Shown here piece by piece: positions 5,290-12,022 of a stretch of 14,008 nt of DNA (position 1 is the first letter of the stretch; each line of letters starts with the position of its first letter). A program made the translations under genes and the position numbers. The notes under the pieces were generated by a model. That model was not told where the DNA came from. It did not search any database and saw only the letters and a program-made list of their open reading frames with translations. This stretch comes from an uncultured Rikenella sp. (GTDB lineage Bacteria; Bacteroidota; Bacteroidia; Bacteroidales; Rikenellaceae), in the NCBI RefSeq assembly GCF_910577125.1, contig NZ_CAJTMN010000054.1:1-14008 (forward strand). Reading direction: 5' to 3'.

Positions 5290-6809
5290 GACTGCGACCG
5301 GCTTCCGTCGGAGCGGTTCAGCCACCACATGAGAACCCACACGGGCAGGTAGAGGGCGATGCAGCTCCAGGCGGAGATTTCGATCCCCTCCCAGGCGATC
5401 CACGGCGCGGAGGCACAGCGTTCGACGAGGCGGTTCTGCCATCCGGCCACGGCATGGATGGCGGTGGCGAGCCAGCTCCACCCGCTGGCGAGGTAGACTA
5501 CGGAGCCGACGATGAGGGTCGGTACGGTGAACCAGACGACGGGATTCAGCAGAAGACCGCCGGGCTGGATTTGGCCGAAGTGATAGAGAATCAGGGGAAA
5601 AACGCCCAACTGGGCGGTGAGGCTGACGAGGGTCAGCGACCACAGCCACCGCGGGATAAGCCGTCGGGGCATCCACCGCCGGGCGAGGGGCGGGTAGAGG
5701 GTGATGATGGCGGCGGTGGCGGCGAACGAGAGCTGGAAACCGATGTGGTACAGGAGGTACGGGTTCCACAACAGGAGCACGAGCGCAGCGGCGCACAGGG
5801 TGTTGAGGCTGTTGGTCGATCGCGAGAGCATCAGGCCGATCTGAAGGAGCGAGAACATCACGACGGCGCGCACGACGGAGGGCGACAGGCCGGTCAGCAG
5901 GGCGTAGCCGCACAGGGCGGCGATCACGAGGGCTCCGGAGGGAACGCAGCCGTTTCGAAAAAGGCGTATCCAGCCGAACAGCAGATTCAGAAGCACGAAA
6001 ATAATCCCTACGTGGAGTCCGGAGACGGCGAGCAGGTGGGCGAGGCCGGTGCGGGCATAGCGGGTGCGCAGTTCGGGGTCGAGACCGGAGGTCTGGCCGA
6101 GTGTCAGGGCCTGGAGCAGGGCGGTGGTACCGCCGGTGGAGTCGGTCGAACCGCGGCTCAGCCGCTCGCCCAGCTCTCGCCGGAAGAGCTCGATGCGGGT
6201 CTGCCACGTGGGGTCGCGCTCGAGCAGAGTGACCCGATAGGCGAAGCATCGGCCGACAAGGCTGCGTGTCCGGAGCATGTAGCGGTCGTAGGCGACGGTG
6301 TCGGAGGTGGCGTATAGGCGGCCGCGGAAACGGAGCAGGTCGCCGGTTCGGAGCTGTGGGCCTGTGGTGTCGGAACGGGAGGCGTAGAGGCGGATACGGG
6401 GATCGCCGAGCGGTGTCCAGCTGGCGGTTGGGCTCTCTCTGTAGCACAGTAGGGTGGCTTCGGTGCGGTGCCACTTTCCGCGGAGCTCCGGAAGGCTCTC
6501 GACGCGGGCCATCCATTCGCCCCGGCTGCCGTGCAGGGTCTCTACGGCCGTTGGGTCAGGCCGGTGCAGCAGAACGAGCACGATTCCGAGGCCGTAAAAT
6601 CCGATCCGCATTCCTATTCTCCGCCAACTGCCTATCCGGGGAAAGAGGGTGTATTTCAAACCGATAACGATTGCCAACAGGAGGCCGAAGAGTCCTGCCG
6701 CGAGCCGAAAATCATCGGGCCGGTCGGGCAGGCTGCCAGCGAGGATGCCGAGCAGCAGGGCGACAACGGGTTCGAACAGCGGGGTGTTGGTGCGGGTGAA
6801 GCGGGCCAT
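5250..6809 (-). CDS. comEC: ComEC/Rec2-family DNA uptake channel protein, without the C-terminal hydrolase domain
   Basis: A 519-residue polytopic membrane protein. ComEC forms the inner-membrane channel that brings single-stranded DNA into the cytoplasm during natural transformation. There are N-terminal membrane segments (about 12-27, 37-56 and 66-82), then an OB-like soluble region (about 95-200; DUF4131) with the family-typical AYDRYMLRTRSL. The Competence domain follows (about 225-500), marked by ARTGLAHLLAVSGLHVG (252-268) and LTGLSPSVVRAVVMF (305-319), with several further hydrophobic helices. The chain stops soon after the last helix, so the metallo-beta-lactamase-like domain of Bacillus-type ComEC is missing. 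This is common in Bacteroidetes and does not look like a local truncation. It lies 45 bases after the YifB-family gene and is probably co-transcribed with it. Its last 40 bases overlap hydE tail to tail. Confidence 0.9.
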   Translation of the reverse strand: MARFTRTNTPLFEPVVALLLGILAGSLPDRPDDFRLAAGLFGLLLAIVIGLKYTLFPRIGSWRRIGMRIGFYGLGIVLVLLHRPDPTAVETLHGSRGEWMARVESLPELRGKWHRTEATLLCYRESPTASWTPLGDPRIRLYASRSDTTGPQLRTGDLLRFRGRLYATSDTVAYDRYMLRTRSLVGRCFAYRVTLLERDPTWQTRIELFRRELGERLSRGSTDSTGGTTALLQALTLGQTSGLDPELRTRYARTGLAHLLAVSGLHVGIIFVLLNLLFGWIRLFRNGCVPSGALVIAALCGYALLTGLSPSVVRAVVMFSLLQIGLMLSRSTNSLNTLCAAALVLLLWNPYLLYHIGFQLSFAATAAIITLYPPLARRWMPRRLIPRWLWSLTLVSLTAQLGVFPLILYHFGQIQPGGLLLNPVVWFTVPTLIVGSVVYLASGWSWLATAIHAVAGWQNRLVERCASAPWIAWEGIEISAWSCIALYLPVWVLMWWLNRSDGSRSQSYSSDFAASRRDA

Positions 6810-6854
6810 GGACGGGCGGCGGAAAAATGGGCGATAGCGGTGCGAAAAAGAGAG

Positions 6855-8414
6855 CTACCGCATGCAGTCGAGACTCCGGTACTGGATCGCTTCGGCGACG
6901 TGGTCGAGCTGGATATCTTCGCTGCCGGCCAGGTCGGCGATGGTGCGCGAGACTTTCAGAATCCGGTCGTAGGCGCGGCCGGAGAGACCCATCGTAGACA
7001 TCGCTTCGCGAAGCAGGTCGATGCTCTCGTCGTCCAGCTGGCAGTATCGGTCGAGCTGCTCGGGGGTGAGCATGGCGTTGCAGTGGGTGTGCCGGTAGCC
7101 GTCGCGTTGCAGGCGGGCGGTCTGGCGTTCACGGGCGGCGATGACGCGCTCCCGGATCACGGCGCTGGTCTCGCCTTCGCGCCGCCGCTGGGTCATGCTC
7201 TCGATGGCCACGGGGACGACTTCGATCTGGATGTCGATCCGGTCGAGCAGCGGGCCGGAGATGCGATCCATATACCGGGCCTGTGCGCTCGGGGTGCAGG
7301 TGCACTCTTTGTCCGGATGGGTCCGGTAGCCGCACGGGCAGGGGTTCATCGCGGCGATGAGCATGAAGTTGGCGGGGTAGTCTACCGTATATTTGGCCCG
7401 CGAGATCGAGATGCGTTTCTCGTCCAACGGTTGCCGAAGCACTTCCAGTGTCCGCCGGTGAAATTCGGGGAGTTCGTCGAGGAAGAGGATGCCGTTGTGG
7501 GCCAGCGAGATCTCGCCGGGCTGAGGCGGCACGCTGCCGCCGACCAGAGCGACTTCCGAGGCGATGTGGTGTGGGGCGCGGAACGGCCGGGCGGTGAGCA
7601 GGCCGCCGCGGTAGCTGCTGTTGTCGCTGCCGCCGAGTTTGCCGGCGACGGAGTGTATCTTGGTGGTTTCCAAGGCTTCGGCCAGGGTCATGGGCGGGGT
7701 GATGGTGGGCATACGTTTGGCGAGCATGCTCTTCCCGGAGCCGGGCGGGCCGATCATCAGGACGTTGTGGCCGCCGGCGGCGGCGATTTCCAAAGCGCGT
7801 TTGACGTCGTTCTGGCCTTTGACGTCGCGGAAGTCGAGGTCGAAGTCGGCGAGACGGTCGAAGTATTCACGACGGGTGTCGATTTCGGTGGGGGCGATGC
7901 CGGAGCCGCTGTCGAGCAGTGTGGCGACGGAGGTGAGGTCGGTGGCGCCGTAGACGCGCAGGCCGTCCACCACGGCCGCTTCGGGTGCATTCGCGGCGGG
8001 CAGGATGATCCCTTCGTAGCCCTCTTTCCGGGCCTGAACGGCGATGGGGAGGGCGCCTTTCACCGGCAGCAGGGTGCCGTCCAGCGAGAGTTCGCCGATG
8101 AGGATGTATTTTTCGAGCCGGTCGATGCGGCCGATCTGTTGCGAGGCGGCGAGTATCCCGATGGCGATCGGGAGGTCGTAGTGCGAGCCGGCTTTCCGCA
8201 GGTCGGCGGGGGCCATGTTGACCAGAATGTTGAAACCGGGCATCCGGAAACCGGTGTTGGCGAAGGCGGCGGTGATGCGTTGCTGGCTCTCTTTCACGGC
8301 GTTGTCGGGCAGGCCGACGACCAGAAACCGGATGCCGGGCGAGAGGTTCACTTCGACGGTGATGGTGCGGGCGTCGATGCCTTCGACGGTGCTGCTGTAG
8401 GTCTTGACGAGCAT
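6855..8414 (-). CDS. YifB/ComM-family Mg-chelatase-like AAA+ ATPase
   Basis: A 519-residue protein matching the YifB/ComM family in length and layout. Residues 1-170 are the ChlI-like N-terminal domain (VVGLPDNAVKES 32-43, APADLRKAGSHYDLPIAIG 68-86, GELSLDG 107-113). The AAA+ core has Walker A GPPGSGKS (222-229), Walker B ILFLDE (309-314), RAPHH (279-283) and GPLLDRID (387-394). Four cysteines, C359, C361, C371 and C373, form the family's NPCPCG...CTC cluster, probably a metal site. The C-terminal domain (about 445-515) carries GLSGRAYDRILKVSRTIADL, the sensor-2 region. ComM proteins of this family are hexameric motors that promote branch migration of incoming DNA during transformation in several Gram-negative bacteria; many other members are uncharacterised. 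Its neighbour comEC supports a DNA-uptake role. The ATG at 8414 gives the family's usual N terminus and follows the upstream stop by 26 bases. Confidence 0.95.
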   Translation of the reverse strand: MLVKTYSSTVEGIDARTITVEVNLSPGIRFLVVGLPDNAVKESQQRITAAFANTGFRMPGFNILVNMAPADLRKAGSHYDLPIAIGILAASQQIGRIDRLEKYILIGELSLDGTLLPVKGALPIAVQARKEGYEGIILPAANAPEAAVVDGLRVYGATDLTSVATLLDSGSGIAPTEIDTRREYFDRLADFDLDFRDVKGQNDVKRALEIAAAGGHNVLMIGPPGSGKSMLAKRMPTITPPMTLAEALETTKIHSVAGKLGGSDNSSYRGGLLTARPFRAPHHIASEVALVGGSVPPQPGEISLAHNGILFLDELPEFHRRTLEVLRQPLDEKRISISRAKYTVDYPANFMLIAAMNPCPCGYRTHPDKECTCTPSAQARYMDRISGPLLDRIDIQIEVVPVAIESMTQRRREGETSAVIRERVIAARERQTARLQRDGYRHTHCNAMLTPEQLDRYCQLDDESIDLLREAMSTMGLSGRAYDRILKVSRTIADLAGSEDIQLDHVAEAIQYRSLDCMR

Positions 8415-8440
8415 AGGAGAAAAGGGGAGGGCACCGCGGG

Positions 8441-9160
8441 TTACGGTTCGTTGATGGAGGTGACGTTGCCTAAGGTGGCTTTCCGGATGTTGAGGGTCAT
8501 GGGCTCGCCGAGGAAGAAGATATTGCCGCCGCTCACGGCTCTTGCATCTAAGGTCTCGTTGACGCGGAGCTGGATTTCGCCTTTGCCCGATGCGTCGGCG
8601 GCGGCTTCCATGGCGGACAGGTCGAGGGCTTCGATCCGGCTGCCGAGCCGGGCGCGGTAGGTGGCGTATTCGGCGATGCCGCCGATCCGGACGGTGTTAT
8701 CGCCGCTCACGTGGATGGTGACGTCGTTGCATTCGGTCTGGAGGGTCATCCGCCCGACGGAGCTCTCGGCTTCGAGGTAGAGGCTGCCGCACCGAATGGG
8801 TTCTTGGGTATAGACTTCGCCGCCGCTCATCTGGATGCGGTTCAGCTCCTTATAGTAGAGTTTGATGTCGGCGTAGGCGCGTTTGTTGAGGAGCCCTTTC
8901 CGGGCTGCGATGTGGAGGGTGTTTTCCTTGACGCGCCACGTGAGGGCGCGTGCTTCGAGGGACCAGGTCATCATCTGCATCTGGTTCTCGTCGGCGGGGA
9001 TGAGCTCGACGCGTATGGGGCCTTCGATGCTCAGGGCGTTGAAGGGTTCGATGGGTTCGGTCTCGACGAGCTGCTGCTGGGCGCGGACGGCGCCTCCTCC
9101 GAAGAGGAGCAGCAACACGCCGGGAAGGAGCCTAAGTAAAAGATTGCGGTGCATCTTCAT
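8441..9160 (-). CDS. Secreted head-GIN (DUF2807) domain protein
   Basis: A 239-residue protein with a signal peptide (MKMHRN, a leucine-rich core, then AVRA before QQQ at about residue 28). The rest (about 36-225) is a repetitive beta-rich region of the putative auto-transporter adhesin/head-GIN type: ALSIEGPIRVELIPADE near the start, IQMSGGEVYTQEP, VTIHVSGDNTVRI, ARLGSRIEALDLS and ARAVSGGNIFFLG. Each is a short strand followed by a G/S/D turn, as in DUF2807 beta-helices. It is probably exported to the periplasm or outer membrane; no function is established. The start could be M1 (9160) or M3 (9154). Both lie almost directly after the promoter, so the message is nearly leaderless. It is the first gene of the apparent operon with the YifB-family gene and comEC. 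The frame extends upstream as far as 9499, but that part is antisense or inside pfk and has no signal peptide. Confidence 0.82.
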   Translation of the reverse strand: MKMHRNLLLRLLPGVLLLLFGGGAVRAQQQLVETEPIEPFNALSIEGPIRVELIPADENQMQMMTWSLEARALTWRVKENTLHIAARKGLLNKRAYADIKLYYKELNRIQMSGGEVYTQEPIRCGSLYLEAESSVGRMTLQTECNDVTIHVSGDNTVRIGGIAEYATYRARLGSRIEALDLSAMEAAADASGKGEIQLRVNETLDARAVSGGNIFFLGEPMTLNIRKATLGNVTSINEP

Positions 9161-9165
9161 AACTT

Positions 9166-9198
9166 CAAATGTAGCTCTTTTTTCGGTTCCGGCCCAAA
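9166..9198 (-). promoter_or_regulatory. Bacteroidetes-type promoter of the head-GIN/YifB/ComEC operon
   Basis: On the minus strand TTTG (9198-9195) and TACATTTG (9173-9166) are separated by 21 bases, a good fit to TTTG-N(19-21)-TAnnTTTG. Transcription should start around 9159-9162, at or just beside the ATG, giving a very short or absent 5' leader. It lies directly behind the terminator of pfk, as expected for the head of a separate operon. Confidence 0.65.
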
Positions 9199-9199
9199 G

Positions 9200-9246
9200 A
9201 AAAAAGGTGTCGTTTTCATCCGACGGATGAAAACGACACCTTTTTT
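9200..9246. terminator. Strong palindromic bidirectional terminator after pfk
   Basis: A perfect 15-bp stem, GGTGTCGTTTTCATC (9206-9220) with its complement (9226-9240), surrounds the loop CGACG. The stem is flanked by six A on one side and six T on the other, so it can work on either strand. In minus-strand terms it lies about 33 bases after the pfk stop and just before the promoter of the next operon. Confidence 0.92.
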
Positions 9247-9278
9247 GCAGAGTATACTGAGGTTCAGTCGAGGAGAGC

Positions 9279-10379
9279 TTAGTCCCCGAAGCTGATCCCG
9301 CAACCGCGTGCGGTTTCGACGATGTCGCTGTCCGGCCGCACGTATTTGCACTGACCCACAGCTTCTTCGAACGGCACGGCGATGATGTCCGGATGGCGGT
9401 ACGATACCATGTGTCCGAATTTTCCTTCCAAGACGTATTCGAAGGCTTTGACCCCGAACTGGGTAGCGAGCACACGGTCGTAAGCGATCGGCACCCCACC
9501 GCGCTGGATATGCCCCAGCACCGTCTCCCGGATATCGGGTTCGAACCCGGCAGCTTTTAGCTGACGGCTGAGTTCGTAAGCGATCCCGCCCAGTCTGACG
9601 TTTTCGTAGCCGACTTCGGTCGCCTGTGCGGCATGCACCGTCCCGTCCTTCGGCACGGCCCCTTCGGCCACGACGATAATCGCAGAGCCGCGGTTCTTGG
9701 AGTTGTACCGTTTGTTGAGCTTTTCGAGGACGATGTTGATGTCGTACGGGATTTCGGGAATCAGGCAGACGTCTGCGCCCCCGGCAATCGCCGCATGCAG
9801 GGCGATCCACCCGGTGTTCCGCCCCATCACTTCCAGAATGAATGTCCGGTTGTGCGATGCCGCGGTGGTCACCAGTTTGTCCACCGCATCGGTGGCAATC
9901 TGAACTGCGGTCTGGAAACCGAAGGTAAAGTCGGTGGCCGACAAGTCGTTATCAATGGTTTTCGGCACCCCGACGATGTCGAGCCCCTGGTTCTGAAGCT
10001 GTTGCGAAATCCGCTGCGAGCCGTCCCCGCCGATCGAGATCACGGCGTCGACGCCCATATATTGCAACTTACGGATCATCTCGTCCGAGCGGTCGACGTA
10101 TTCCCACTGGCCGAGGTGTTTGTTATACACCGGCCATGCGAAAGGGCCCCCCTTATTGGTGGTTTCTATGATGGTACCGCCGCGGTAGTGGATGCCGGCT
10201 ACCGCCGCTTCGTCGAGAATTTTGACTTCGGTGGGTTCCCACAGGATACCGTTGTAGGCTTGGATACTGCCCAGTACTTCCCAGTCTCCTTCCCGTGCTG
10301 CGCGTTTGACCACGCCGCGGATGACTGCATTCAAGCCGGGACAGTCGCCGCCGCTCGTTGCAACTAAAACTCTTTTCAT
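9279..10379 (-). CDS. 6-phosphofructokinase, mixed-substrate (group III) type
   Basis: A 366-residue phosphofructokinase converting fructose 6-phosphate to fructose 1,6-bisphosphate in glycolysis (cytoplasm). Motifs: TSGGDCPGLNAVIRG (8-22), GGDGS (117-121), PKTIDNDL (139-146, catalytic D143 by family analogy), EVMGRNTGWIA (183-193), RGSAIIVVAEGA (230-241) and LGHIQRGG (288-295). The length exceeds that of E. coli PfkA (about 320). G120 together with K140 (PKTIDND rather than PGTIDND) places it in the mixed group, where both ATP- and pyrophosphate-dependent enzymes occur, so the phosphate donor cannot be decided from sequence. By eye its base use is more balanced than that of its neighbours, as often seen in highly expressed genes. 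It has its own promoter upstream and a strong terminator downstream, so it is a single-gene transcript. Confidence 0.94.
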   Translation of the reverse strand: MKRVLVATSGGDCPGLNAVIRGVVKRAAREGDWEVLGSIQAYNGILWEPTEVKILDEAAVAGIHYRGGTIIETTNKGGPFAWPVYNKHLGQWEYVDRSDEMIRKLQYMGVDAVISIGGDGSQRISQQLQNQGLDIVGVPKTIDNDLSATDFTFGFQTAVQIATDAVDKLVTTAASHNRTFILEVMGRNTGWIALHAAIAGGADVCLIPEIPYDINIVLEKLNKRYNSKNRGSAIIVVAEGAVPKDGTVHAAQATEVGYENVRLGGIAYELSRQLKAAGFEPDIRETVLGHIQRGGVPIAYDRVLATQFGVKAFEYVLEGKFGHMVSYRHPDIIAVPFEEAVGQCKYVRPDSDIVETARGCGISFGD

Positions 10380-10422
10380 GCTTTATTCGAGTGTTTCTGT
10401 CTTGCGTTTCGAAAAACAACCG

Positions 10423-10452
10423 CAAATTTAAACAATTTTTCGAATGTGCCAA
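10423..10452 (-). promoter_or_regulatory. Bacteroidetes-type promoter of pfk
   Basis: On the minus strand TTG (10452-10450) and TAAATTTG (10430-10423) are 19 bases apart, an excellent match to the Bacteroidetes sigma consensus. It lies in the 90-base gap between the antiporter stop and the pfk start, giving a leader of roughly 40 bases. Confidence 0.72.
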
Positions 10453-10469
10453 TCGTTGCGGGCCGGGAA

Positions 10470-11960
10470 TTACGATTCCGGGTCGGGATTTTCGGTCGGG
10501 CCGGTTTCGGTGAAGAGCCGGTAGACGATTTCGGCTTCGGAGCGGTTCTGGCTGGCGACGATCAGGTGGTCGCCGGCTTCGAGACGGGTGGAGCCGGTCA
10601 CGACGATACGGGCGTCGCCCCGCCGCAGCTGGGTGATGCGCGAGCCGTCGGGGAAGGGGGCTTCGGAAACGAGGTGCCCGACGTAGGCGTTGCCCGGGAC
10701 GACGGGGATTTCGATCATGTTGGAGACGTCGGCGGCTTCCCATTCGGGCCGGAGGCCGATCATCTGCTCTTCGGGCTCGGAGACTTTCAGCCACTTGGCG
10801 AACAGGGGCAGGGTGGTTCCTTGCAACAGAATGGAGATCAGGGAGATGAAGAAGACGATGTTGAAGATCATGCCGGCTTTGTCGATGCCGGCGATCAGGG
10901 GGTAGGTGGCGAACACGATGGGCACGGCGCCGCGCAGGCCGACCCACGAGATGAAGGTCTTGCTCCGCAGGGGCATCCGGAAGAGGAGCAGCGAGAGAAA
11001 GACGCTCACGGGACGGGCCACGAGGATCATGAAGAGGGAGACGAGCACGCCGATGCCGATCACCGGAACGATCTGGCTGGGGTAGACGAGCAGGCCGAGG
11101 GCGAGGAAGAGGATGATCTGCATGAGCCAGGCGAAGCCGTCGAAGAAGTTGAGCATGGTGCCGCGATGAGGTATCCGGTGGTTGCCGAGCCACAGGGCGG
11201 AGAGGTAGACGGCCAGGAAGCCGTTGCCGCCGATCAGGTCGGTGGCGGCGTAGGTGAAGTACATCAGGGCGATGACCATCACGGGATAGAGGCCCATGTA
11301 GCCGAGTTTCACGTGCCGGACGATCCAGACCATGGCCATCCCGAACAGGATCCCGGCTCCGCCGCCGACGACGATCTGGATGACGAAGCGCAGGACGGCT
11401 CCGCCGACCGACGCGGTGGGATTCATCACGAGGCCGAGGCAGGCGATGGTCAGCAGGTAGGCCATGGGGTCGTTACTCCCGCTCTCGAATTCGAGGATGG
11501 GGCGAAGGTTGTTCTTCAGTTTCAGGCTCTTGGAGCGGAGGATGGAGAAGACGGCGGCGGCGTCGGTCGAGGAGACGATGGAGCCGAGCAGCAGCCCTTC
11601 GAAGAGGGTGAAGCCGGGCACGACCCAATGCACGAAAAGGCCGGTCGAAATAGCGGTCAGCAGCACGCCTGCGGTGGAGAGGGTCACGCCCTGCCACATG
11701 ACGGGCCGCACGCTGCGCCACTCGGTGTCGAGACCGCCGGAGAAGAGGATGAAGTTCAGGGCGATGATGCCGATAAACTGGGCGATCGGGGGGCTGTCGA
11801 AGTTGATGCCGCCGATGCCGTCTGTTCCGGCGAGCATGCCGACGGCCAGAAAGAGCACTAAGGCGGGAATCCCGAACCGATAGGCGCGCTGGCCGGCCAG
11901 GATGCTGACGAACAGAAGGATGGAGCCGATGAGGATGATGTTTCCGGTAGTGATGTTCAT
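10470..11960 (-). CDS. CPA1-family potassium/proton antiporter (NhaP2/CvrA type)
   Basis: A 496-residue inner-membrane antiporter. Residues 1-390 hold about 12 hydrophobic segments with typical CPA1 motifs: FSGGLDTEW (73-81), IVSSTDAAAVFSIL (128-141), FESGSNDPMAY (158-168, with the transport N163-D164 pair) and VGLRGAVPIVFATYPL (340-355). Residues about 410-478 are a cytoplasmic TrkA-C (RCK_C) domain (VVPGNAYVGHLVSE, RRGDARIVVTGSTRLEAGDHLIV), which in this family senses nucleotides or ions. Members export potassium or sodium in exchange for protons and help with pH and osmotic balance. A transport-only Na+/H+ reading is possible, but the TrkA-C tail and length fit NhaP2 best. The gene appears to be alone, between the terminator of the DoxX-like gene and the pfk promoter. 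A weak TAACTTAG box lies about 22 bases upstream of the start. Confidence 0.9.
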   Translation of the reverse strand: MNITTGNIILIGSILLFVSILAGQRAYRFGIPALVLFLAVGMLAGTDGIGGINFDSPPIAQFIGIIALNFILFSGGLDTEWRSVRPVMWQGVTLSTAGVLLTAISTGLFVHWVVPGFTLFEGLLLGSIVSSTDAAAVFSILRSKSLKLKNNLRPILEFESGSNDPMAYLLTIACLGLVMNPTASVGGAVLRFVIQIVVGGGAGILFGMAMVWIVRHVKLGYMGLYPVMVIALMYFTYAATDLIGGNGFLAVYLSALWLGNHRIPHRGTMLNFFDGFAWLMQIILFLALGLLVYPSQIVPVIGIGVLVSLFMILVARPVSVFLSLLLFRMPLRSKTFISWVGLRGAVPIVFATYPLIAGIDKAGMIFNIVFFISLISILLQGTTLPLFAKWLKVSEPEEQMIGLRPEWEAADVSNMIEIPVVPGNAYVGHLVSEAPFPDGSRITQLRRGDARIVVTGSTRLEAGDHLIVASQNRSEAEIVYRLFTETGPTENPDPES

Positions 11961-11991
11961 GGGCGGAATCGGGTAATGAAGCTAAGTTACG

Positions 11992-12022
11992 AAAAAATCG
12001 GCCGAATCAGGCCCGATTTTTT
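11992..12022. terminator. Terminator overlapping the stop of the DoxX-like gene
   Basis: AAAAAATCGGCC (11992-12003) pairs with GGCCCGATTTTTT (12010-12022), leaving one bulged C and the loop GAATCA. A- and T-runs at the two edges let it act on either strand; for the minus-strand DoxX-like gene the U-run comes from 11997-11992. The TGA stop (12007-12009) lies in the loop. Confidence 0.75.

Noticed and set aside
4627..6516. A 629-codon open frame on the minus strand
   Set aside because: It is antisense to hydE and a shifted frame of comEC, rich in Arg/Pro/His, without motifs.
6468..8660. A 730-codon open frame on the plus strand
   Set aside because: It runs antisense through the well-supported YifB-family and comEC genes, has a low-complexity GC-driven composition and shows no domain. 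It is an artefact of GC-rich codon use.
9161..9499. Upstream extension of the head-GIN frame
   Set aside because: It lies within pfk and the terminator and would bury the signal peptide inside the chain.
10463..10482. Imperfect hairpin over the antiporter stop codon as a terminator
   Set aside because: The stem has a mismatch and no U-run follows on the minus strand, so termination there is not supported.
10446..11861. A 471-codon open frame on the plus strand
   Set aside because: Antisense to the antiporter gene; Glu/Gly/Asp/His-rich composition expected from reverse-reading hydrophobic codons.
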